Shown: in pieces, positions 6,501-12,670 of the stretch
Position numbering within the stretch: the stretch's first letter is position 1
Layout of the letters: the number at the start of each line of letters is the position of its first letter
Assembly: GCA_030620005.1 (NCBI GenBank)
Contig: JAUXAJ010000115.1
Span: 1 to 14,039 of the forward strand
Direction: 5' to 3'
From: Promethearchaeota archaeon
GTDB lineage: Archaea; Asgardarchaeota; Lokiarchaeia; Sigynarchaeales; SOKP01
Length of the DNA stretch: 14,039 bases
Notes under the pieces: generated by a model
What the model was told of the DNA's origin: nothing
The model's database searches: none
Seen by the model: only the letters and a program-made list of their open reading frames with translations
Position numbers and translations under genes: made by a program

Positions 6501-7316
6501 TTGGCTCGTCCTCTATGGTTTGTTGAGATATTAAAAAAAACTTTTCCAAATATTAGATTTATTGCAAAATTGACGAGAATTCCGATTCTTGAAAAGATAT
6601 TTGATCTGGCCATGTTTAAAGGCGACGATATCATTTATCTCCCTCAAGATAAAGTCATTGAGGTGAACGAGGTTGTCGAGAAGCAAGATGATATGGTAAT
6701 GCCTTCTCAAGTAATTACTCATTTTATAAAAAAAGCCTCGCATTTATTCGTAATGAATTTCTGTATATGCAGATCTAGCGTGCAATGTAAGGATTATCCA
6801 ATCAAATTAGGGTGCCTCTTTCTTGGAGAAGCAACTCTAGGTATAAATCCTCAATTAGGCCGGCGCGTTACGAAAGAGGAAGCTTTAGACCACATAAAAC
6901 AGTGTAGCGAGGCAGGATTAGTCCACATGATTGGTCGAAATTTATTGGACAAGCAGTGGTTAGGGGTCAAGCCTGGCAATAAACTCTTATCTATATGTAA
7001 TTGTTGTCCTTGCTGTTGTCTTTGGAGAATTGCTCCAATAATAGCGCCAAAAATAGGAAAAAAAATAACAAAAATGCCTGGCGTGCAGGTTAAGGTAAAT
7101 GATAATTGCATTGGATGTGGAACATGTACGCGAGGGTCGTGTTTTGTTGACGCCATTCGCATCATAAATAAAAGAGCGGTCATTAGCAACGAGTGCAGGG
7201 GTTGTGGTCGCTGTGTTAATGTTTGTCCGCAAAAAGCAATCGAACTTACAGTAGAAGATGATAATTTCGTTAAAATATCAATTGCCAGAATCGCCAGCTT
7301 AGTTGATGTTACTTAA
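6501..7316 (+). CDS. Multi-cysteine 4Fe-4S ferredoxin-like protein, second type
   Basis: 271 residues starting at TTG 6501; the frame is closed by a TAG at 6483-6485. The start MARPLWFVEILKKTFP, followed by GDDIIYLP (41-48), is a pattern I associate with ferredoxin-like proteins of anaerobes. Then come NFCICR (Cys88, Cys90), Cys96, and ICNCCPCCC (Cys166, 168, 169, 171-173). Two ferredoxin motifs follow: CIGCGTCTRGSC (203-214) and CRGCGRCVNVCP (232-243). The first is CX2CX2CX4C, one residue longer than the standard CX2CX2CX3C; its fourth ligand is not followed by Pro. It lacks the winged-helix part of its upstream paralogue. It probably carries two [4Fe-4S] clusters plus a further metal site at the CxCCxCCC motif. 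Role unknown; cytoplasmic electron carrier is most likely. Confidence 0.88.
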   Translation: MARPLWFVEILKKTFPNIRFIAKLTRIPILEKIFDLAMFKGDDIIYLPQDKVIEVNEVVEKQDDMVMPSQVITHFIKKASHLFVMNFCICRSSVQCKDYPIKLGCLFLGEATLGINPQLGRRVTKEEALDHIKQCSEAGLVHMIGRNLLDKQWLGVKPGNKLLSICNCCPCCCLWRIAPIIAPKIGKKITKMPGVQVKVNDNCIGCGTCTRGSCFVDAIRIINKRAVISNECRGCGRCVNVCPQKAIELTVEDDNFVKISIARIASLVDVT

Positions 7317-7333
7317 GTTAATTTAATTTATTC

Positions 7334-7371
7334 AAATATATTGGATTTGTATCATAATGCATGAGTGAGGT
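7334..7371 (+). promoter_or_regulatory. TATA-like box and Shine-Dalgarno before the second GH20 gene
   Basis: AAATATAT (7334-7341) would place the transcription start near 7363. GAGGT (7367-7371) is then a ribosome-binding site three bases before TTG 7375 or nine bases before GTG 7381. The two ATGs in between (7357, 7361) run quickly into stops and are not starts of this gene. Confidence 0.45.
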
Positions 7372-7374
7372 TAA

Positions 7375-8943
7375 TTGAATGTGGATTTAAATAATATTAG
7401 TAATGTTTCCATAATACCTTTTCCTGTAAGAATTACTCCTATCTCTGGAAGGTTTGTTCTAACAAGCGATACTATCATACATACAGATTTAAGATTAGAG
7501 AAGATTGGTGAGTATTTGAACAATTTGTTGAACAAAGCAACTGGAATAAATTTTTCGAGAATAGTCGCCGATCTAGCAAAAGAAAATAACGCAATTATCA
7601 TTCTTAAAATTGATCCAAAATTAGAATATCTTGGACGAGAAGGTTACATTCTCCAAGTCACTAATAAAAAGATCATTATTTCTGCTCTTTCGCCTTCGGG
7701 GGTTTTTTATGGCGTTCAGACTCTTCGCCAACTCCTTCCAATTGAGATTGAAAGCAGAAGTAAGGTTAATAATATTGAGTGGTCAGTTCCTTGCGTGGAA
7801 ATAGAAGATTATCCGCGATTCGTTTGGCGAGGATACATGTTAGATGAAGGACGGCATTTTTTAGGAAAAGATATTGTCATGAGAATGCTTGACTTAATGG
7901 CTCTTTTAAAATTGAACGTGTTTCATTGGCATCTAACGGAGGATCAAGGTTGGAGAATTGAAATAAAAAAATACCCTCGACTTATTGAGATTGGATCAAA
8001 AAGAAAGGAGTCCCAAATTGGAGGTTTCCAAAGTATAGACACGGACACTATCCCCCATGAGGGTTATTATACTCAAGAGGACATAAAAGAGATAATTTCA
8101 TACGCAACAGAAAGATTTATTAAAGTCGTTCCTGAAATAGACATTCCAGGGCATAGCATGGCAGCTCTAGCCGCATATCCAGAATTAAGTTGCACTGGAG
8201 GGCCTTTTGAAGTTTCTACAATGTTCGGCATTAAAGAAGACGTTTATTGCGTCGGGAAAGAGAAGGTGTTTAAATTTATACAGGATGTTTTAAATGAAGT
8301 CATGGAGCTTTTTCCTTCAGATATTATTCATATTGGGGGGGATGAAGTTCCTTTGGCTCGATGGAAAGAATGTCCTGATTGTCAGGTTCGAATGAAGAAT
8401 GAGGGGTTTAAAGACGAAAGAGAGCTCCAAATTTATTTTACAAATAGAATTGCTCAATATATCTCTTCCCGTGGGCGAAAGGCAATGGGCTGGAATGAAA
8501 TCCTTAATGAAAAACTGGTCAAAAACGTGATTGGTCAACATTGGATGGGGAACTTCAAGCACATCCATGGGTATATGAAGAAGGGAAGAAAAATGGTAAT
8601 GTCGAAATTCGGGCAAGTTTACTTGGATTACGATTATCATTTTACTTCTTTAAAAAAATCTTATAGGTATGACCCTATTCGCAAAACTTTAGAAGAAGAA
8701 TTACATGAAAATGTTTTGGGTATCGAAGGACCGCTTTGGACAGAGTGGGTTCCAAATGTAGAGCGCTTGGATTGGCAAACCTTTCCACGCTTAATCGCTA
8801 TTGCAGAAACGGGTTGGACACCAAAAAATAGTAAGGATTATCAATTTTTTAGGACTCGACTCGATTCTTTTTTAACGCGGTTAGATATATTAGGAGTTAA
8901 TTATGCTAAACTGGAAGAAGTCGATCCGCCTCGTAAGAAATGA
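7375..8943 (+). CDS. GH20 beta-N-acetylhexosaminidase, copy 2
   Basis: 522 residues from TTG 7375; GTG 7381, with better spacing from GAGGT, would give 520. Same architecture as the copy at 3519: N-terminal GH20b-like domain (about 10-143, GVFYGVQTLRQLLP), then the barrel with LDEGRHF (156-162), FHWHLTEDQGWRIE (183-196), VVPEIDIPGH (251-260), catalytic pair Asp323-Glu324 in HIGGDEVP, GWNEIL (372-377) and GIEGPLWTEW (449-458). All catalytic residues are intact and no signal peptide is present. Differences cluster in the substrate-side loops (for example QHWMGNFKHIHGYM against QYWMLGKKQVLKHL after the GWN motif), so the two copies may favour different linkages or GlcNAc versus GalNAc; this is inference. 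It converges with the GH3 gene across a 106-base T/A-rich gap. Confidence 0.96.
   Translation: MNVDLNNISNVSIIPFPVRITPISGRFVLTSDTIIHTDLRLEKIGEYLNNLLNKATGINFSRIVADLAKENNAIIILKIDPKLEYLGREGYILQVTNKKIIISALSPSGVFYGVQTLRQLLPIEIESRSKVNNIEWSVPCVEIEDYPRFVWRGYMLDEGRHFLGKDIVMRMLDLMALLKLNVFHWHLTEDQGWRIEIKKYPRLIEIGSKRKESQIGGFQSIDTDTIPHEGYYTQEDIKEIISYATERFIKVVPEIDIPGHSMAALAAYPELSCTGGPFEVSTMFGIKEDVYCVGKEKVFKFIQDVLNEVMELFPSDIIHIGGDEVPLARWKECPDCQVRMKNEGFKDERELQIYFTNRIAQYISSRGRKAMGWNEILNEKLVKNVIGQHWMGNFKHIHGYMKKGRKMVMSKFGQVYLDYDYHFTSLKKSYRYDPIRKTLEEELHENVLGIEGPLWTEWVPNVERLDWQTFPRLIAIAETGWTPKNSKDYQFFRTRLDSFLTRLDILGVNYAKLEEVDPPRKK
7918..7971 (+). repeat. Near-identical DNA patch shared by the two GH20 genes (copy 2)
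   Basis: Partner of 4050-4103, differing at one base of 54, including at silent positions. A second shorter match lies downstream: GGTTATTATACTCAAGA, then GACATAAAAGA, in both genes. Confidence 0.8.
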
Positions 8944-8981
8944 GTTTCTTGATAAATTTTAATTATCTACAAAACATGTTC

Positions 8982-9023
8982 TTTTTCTCATCATTTTAAA
9001 AATAACATTTCTTCTGTTTTTTT
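8982..9023 (+). terminator. T-tract termination region after the second GH20 gene
   Basis: T5 at 8982-8986 and T7 at 9017-9023, separated by T-rich sequence and with no strong hairpin, lie 39-80 bases after the GH20 stop. Archaeal RNA polymerase commonly terminates at such T-runs. Confidence 0.45.
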
Positions 9024-9038
9024 CTCATTTTGGGATTT

Positions 9039-9049
9039 AAAAAAAAAAA
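9039..9049 (-). terminator. T11 run directly after the GH3 stop codon
   Basis: Eleven A on the + strand give eleven T on the minus strand, immediately after the TAA of the GH3 gene. With the T-runs on the other strand it makes a compact two-way termination zone between the convergent genes. Confidence 0.5.
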
Positions 9050-11167
9050 TTATTTTACATTAAATTGAGCTTCAATCAAATCCTTAGCTTTTGAAGAAGA
9101 ACCAACATAAACCTTATATGTGAGCGGTTCAACTACCCATGAAGATTGCGATACATCATAATACGCTAATTCTTGAGCGGGCAACGTGAAAGATAAAGTT
9201 TTTTGATCTCCGGGCTTCAAAGAAATGCGCTTGAATCGCTTGAGATCTTTTATATGACGTTCCACTTTGGAATTTTGTGCACCCACATAAACTTGTACTA
9301 CTTCATCTCCAGCTATCTTCCCCGTATTGGTCACATCCACAGAAATTTGTAATTGCCCATCCGTTCCTATCTCATTCTTATCGAGTTTTACATTAGAATG
9401 GGAAAACGTGGTATAACTAAGCCCATATCCGAATGGATATCGCGGAGCGTGCCCATGTTTATCCATGAATCTATAACCATGATAATATCCATAGGTCGCC
9501 TTTAACGCCTTGCGATCAAGAGGTGGAAGTTGTTCTTCTGATTTGGGGAATGTACAAGGAGATTTTCCGCTAGGATTCATGTCTCCGAAGATGATCTCTC
9601 CGAGAGCTGTACCTCCTTCCATGCCGCCATACCATAACATTAATATCGCCTTGATTTTTTCCCGCCAAGATTCGGTAATGATCGAACCTCCCGAGTGCAT
9701 AACTACAATGACATTAGGGTTGATTGAAGCTATTTCCTCAATTAATTTAATGTCTTTCGGCTTGAGAGTCATGAATTTTCGATCCCCGCCTATTTTAAGT
9801 ATTGCTTCACCTTCATCCTTGTAATCAAAACCGGTGACAATCACGGCCACATCTAATGAAGCTGCCATTTCGCGTGCTTCCTCTGGTTTTGAGCCATCAT
9901 CATGAATAACTTCTATTCCTACTCCTGCCAATTTTTGAATACCTTGAAAGACGGTCACCACGTACTCAGAGGAAACTCTGCTGCTTCCCTTATCTCCAAT
10001 AAGGGGCTTGTCGGCATACCTTCCAAAAACCCCGATCTTCTTGATTGCAGTTCTTTTTAGGGGGAGGAAGTTATCTTTATTTTCTAATAACACGGTTCCT
10101 TTACGTGCTGCTTCCAAGGCTAATTGAACGTGGTCTTCGCAACCAGACAATTCCGCAGGGTAGTTTTTCTCATCACTTTCGGGATGCATGAAAAGAATTT
10201 TTTTACGGAGAATACGTAACACGGCTTCGTCGATATATTTCTCGGGAATCTCACCGTTTTCAACGAGTTTTTTCATTTTTTTACCTTTCATGTGCATTTC
10301 CCACGGCATTTCGATATCCATTCCCCCGAGAATCGCTTCTTTTCCGTTCCGAACGCAAAAAATCCAATCGGAAATCACGAAGCCATCAAAACCCCAATCA
10401 CCTTTTAAAATCTCCCTTAATAAATGAGCGTGATGCCCACAAGGGGTTCCGTTAACAAGGTTATATGCTGCCATGAATGAGACAACACCTGCATCCACGC
10501 ATTTTTTAAAATGGGGTAAGAACACCTCGCGCAAAGTGCGCTCATCCACCGTTACATCAATCTTAATGCGGGTGGTTTCTTGATTATTCACGGCATAATG
10601 TTTAGCACAAGCCATTATTTTATGGTTTTGAATACCCCTGACGAGAGCGCTACCCATTTCCCCCAAGAGATAGGTATCTTCTCCGTAGGATTCTTGAGAT
10701 CGACCACCCCGTGGATGATACATTTGATTGATGCAGACACCTCCAAAAAAGTTGTTCTCATGAACCCGCATTTCAATTCCAATAGCGTTTCCTACTCGTT
10801 CTTCAAGGTCAAGATCAAAAGATGCCGCTCTTGCTATTGCAACCGGAAAACAAGTCGGTTTTCGAATGTCTTTCTTTGGTCCGACCACGCCCTTAGGTCC
10901 GTCGGAAAAGATTATTCGAGGAATCCCTAACCGGGCGTTTCCTGAGCCTTTGTTAATCATATTATAAAGTCTACTCCCGTCGCTTTTTTTCATCATTGAT
11001 TTCATTGCTTGCCCTCTCGTGTATAGCCCCACCATCTGTTTCAGTTTTTCTTCTAAAGTCATTTCAGCAAGAATTTCCCTTGCTTTCTCCTCGACTAGAT
11101 CAAGTGTCAAATCAATAAATGAACTCCAATCATATTTTGGTTTTAATTTTTTTGCCATTTCACTCAC
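9050..11167 (-). CDS. GH3 beta-glycosidase (beta-glucosidase/xylosidase type)
   Basis: 705 residues from GTG 11167, or 702 from ATG 11158, which follows GTGA. Three domains: the GH3 barrel (about 30-325) with FSDGPKGV (87-94), AKHYAVNNQETTR (188-200) and the nucleophile Asp267 in GFVISDW; the alpha/beta sandwich (about 355-580) with KGTVLLEN, DEGEAILKIGGDR and NPSGKSPCTFP; and a fibronectin-III-like domain (about 605-695). The acid/base is Glu452 or Glu454, close before GGDR as in Thermotoga Bgl3B-like enzymes. It lacks the KH-x-PGHG motif of NagZ, so it is not the short N-acetylglucosaminidase type. It should remove terminal beta-linked glucose, xylose or a related sugar, retaining configuration. 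No signal peptide, so cytoplasmic. It looks more GC-rich (about 38-47% in lines I counted) than much of the flanking sequence. It is divergent from the aminotransferase gene. Confidence 0.95.
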   Translation of the reverse strand: MSEMAKKLKPKYDWSSFIDLTLDLVEEKAREILAEMTLEEKLKQMVGLYTRGQAMKSMMKKSDGSRLYNMINKGSGNARLGIPRIIFSDGPKGVVGPKKDIRKPTCFPVAIARAASFDLDLEERVGNAIGIEMRVHENNFFGGVCINQMYHPRGGRSQESYGEDTYLLGEMGSALVRGIQNHKIMACAKHYAVNNQETTRIKIDVTVDERTLREVFLPHFKKCVDAGVVSFMAAYNLVNGTPCGHHAHLLREILKGDWGFDGFVISDWIFCVRNGKEAILGGMDIEMPWEMHMKGKKMKKLVENGEIPEKYIDEAVLRILRKKILFMHPESDEKNYPAELSGCEDHVQLALEAARKGTVLLENKDNFLPLKRTAIKKIGVFGRYADKPLIGDKGSSRVSSEYVVTVFQGIQKLAGVGIEVIHDDGSKPEEAREMAASLDVAVIVTGFDYKDEGEAILKIGGDRKFMTLKPKDIKLIEEIASINPNVIVVMHSGGSIITESWREKIKAILMLWYGGMEGGTALGEIIFGDMNPSGKSPCTFPKSEEQLPPLDRKALKATYGYYHGYRFMDKHGHAPRYPFGYGLSYTTFSHSNVKLDKNEIGTDGQLQISVDVTNTGKIAGDEVVQVYVGAQNSKVERHIKDLKRFKRISLKPGDQKTLSFTLPAQELAYYDVSQSSWVVEPLTYKVYVGSSSKAKDLIEAQFNVK

Positions 11168-11422
11168 ATTAATTTTTAAAATTATTCATTATACCAAAAA
11201 TCATTTAAAATTTCTTTTTTTATATTATTTTCTTCCTAATTTTTAACACTTTTCAATTTATTGAGCATAAAGTAATAACTCGAATATCATTACTTCTTAT
11301 TAAAAATTATCTATAAGTAAAAAACAACTTTATAATAAGAAACATTTTTTTAAATTTTAGCTGAAGTTTTAACTATAAAAATACTTTGAAATTTTTTATA
11401 TGGATTATTATTTATTTTAATC
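11168..11422. other. Divergent intergenic region between GH3 and aminotransferase genes
   Basis: 255 very AT-rich bases with no gene. On the + strand it ends in a TATA-like box for the aminotransferase (about 11394-11401). For the GH3 gene, minus-strand A/T boxes exist at 11173-11180 and 11203-11212 but neither has clean spacing. Near the middle is an inverted repeat, AAGTAAT (11270-11276) and ATTACTT (11289-11295), 12 bases apart, about 100 bases from each start. Confidence 0.45.
11394..11401 (+). promoter_or_regulatory. TATA-like box before the aminotransferase gene
   Basis: TTTTATAT is centred about 25 bases before the ATG at 11423, predicting a leaderless transcript. Confidence 0.5.
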
Positions 11423-12541
11423 ATGAAGATAAGGGATTTTAAACTAGAAGAATTTTTCGCAATACATGAATTCAGCGCCCCCTATTTACTCTGTACCTCT
11501 GATTGTGAATCGTTTAGTGTTGAAGAATTATTAGCTCTTGATCCAGCGTCCGAAAACGATTTCAAGAAACTAAGGTTGGGATATACGGAATCGTTAGGAA
11601 ATCCTCTTTTAAGAAAAGAAATCTCTTCATTATATGAAACCATGGAACCCGAAGACATCATTGTTTTTGCAGGTGGTGAAGAAGGAATTTTCATATTCAT
11701 GAATTGCTTGCTTGATAAAGGGGATTCGATTATTATACAATATCCAGCATACCAATCACTTTACGAAATTGCGAAATCAATTGGATGTGAAGTTATTAAA
11801 TGGGTAATGAGCGATCAAAATCAAAGTTGGAAACTCGATATTAATTTCTTAAGGAATAGCATGAGAAATAATACGAAAGTAATAGTTATAAATAACCCTC
11901 ATAATCCTACTGGACATTTAATGTCGAGAGAGCAATTCAATGAAATTATTGACGTGGCAAGTGATAAAAATATTCATGTTTTTTCTGATGAAGTGTATAG
12001 ATTCATGGAAATCAACGAAAATGAAAGACTTCCTGCAATGTGTGATCTCTACGACAAAGGACTTTCACTTGGTGTAATGTCAAAAACCTTCGGACTGGCG
12101 GGTTTAAGAATAGGGTGGATTGCGACTAAAGATAAAACTCTATTCAAGAAAATCGCTTCTTTTAAAAATTACACTACGATTTGTAATAGTGCTCCAAGTG
12201 AATTTTTTTCAATTTTGGCTTTACAAAATATGGATTACATCATTAAAAGAAACTTAGAAATAGTTAATAATAATCTTAAACTCTTAGATAAGTTTTTCGA
12301 GAAATATAAGCACTTATTTGATTGGCTTAGGCCAAAAGCAGGTTCTATTGCTTTTCCTAAAATAAAATTTGATAAAAATATCGAAGAATTTTGCATGGAT
12401 TTACTCAGCAAAAAAGGCGTGTTACTAATGCCGGGCACTATATTCGATTTTGGTGATAAACACTTCAGAATTGGATTTGGTAGGAAAAACTTGCCAGAAG
12501 CTTTAAAAAGATTAGAAGCGCATGTGGAAGAAAATTTTTAA
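11423..12541 (+). CDS. Class I/II PLP-dependent aminotransferase
   Basis: 372 residues, a usual length for fold-type I aminotransferases. Visible landmarks: RLGYTESLGNPLLRKEI (51-67), GGEEGIF for phosphate binding (84-90), YPAYQSLYEIA (107-117), NNPHNPTG with Asn161, SDEVYR with Asp189 and Tyr192 contacting the PLP ring, the Schiff-base Lys221 in VMSKTFGLAGLRIGW, and Arg349 in HFRIGFG, which should bind the substrate carboxylate. All catalytic residues are in place, so it is likely a functional transaminase. The amino donor and acceptor cannot be read from sequence; aspartate/aromatic-type and capreomycidine-synthase-like annotations are both common for such proteins. Gene-dense glycosidase surroundings could hint at amino-sugar metabolism, but sugar aminotransferases (DegT family) look different, so I do not favour that. 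Confidence 0.92.
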   Translation: MKIRDFKLEEFFAIHEFSAPYLLCTSDCESFSVEELLALDPASENDFKKLRLGYTESLGNPLLRKEISSLYETMEPEDIIVFAGGEEGIFIFMNCLLDKGDSIIIQYPAYQSLYEIAKSIGCEVIKWVMSDQNQSWKLDINFLRNSMRNNTKVIVINNPHNPTGHLMSREQFNEIIDVASDKNIHVFSDEVYRFMEINENERLPAMCDLYDKGLSLGVMSKTFGLAGLRIGWIATKDKTLFKKIASFKNYTTICNSAPSEFFSILALQNMDYIIKRNLEIVNNNLKLLDKFFEKYKHLFDWLRPKAGSIAFPKIKFDKNIEEFCMDLLSKKGVLLMPGTIFDFGDKHFRIGFGRKNLPEALKRLEAHVEENF

Positions 12542-12670
12542 TAGTTAATTTTCTAATAGTATTGAACAATAAAACATGCTATCTCTAAAGGATTATCTTA
12601 AAAAAAAAAATGGTATAGTTTTAAGTTCATAGTAAATTCTCTAAATTAAAATATAATAAAGTAGATAATC
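12542..12670 (+). promoter_or_regulatory. Intergenic region with promoter of the GH2 gene
   Basis: 129 AT-rich bases with an A11 run at 12600-12610 and a TATA-like TTAAAATA (12646-12653) centred about 22 bases before the GH2 ATG. I see no terminator hairpin after the aminotransferase, so some read-through into the GH2 gene is possible. Confidence 0.4.

Noticed and set aside
6851..7189. 112-codon minus-strand open frame across the second Fe-S gene
   Set aside because: It mirrors the cysteine-rich coding sequence and shows no independent features.
5302..7316. The second GH20 and Fe-S genes arising from one block duplication of a GH20 plus Fe-S unit
   Set aside because: The GH20 copies are very close, while the two Fe-S proteins are strongly diverged and differ in domain content. 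The duplications are of different ages.
10580..10930. 116-codon open frame on the + strand opposite the GH3 gene
   Set aside because: Antisense to conserved GH3 barrel motifs, with low-complexity content and no start context. Coding on both strands is not supported.
12600..12610. A11 run before the GH2 gene as a terminator or slippage site
   Set aside because: Single A-runs are common in this AT-rich DNA, and no hairpin or coding overlap supports a function.
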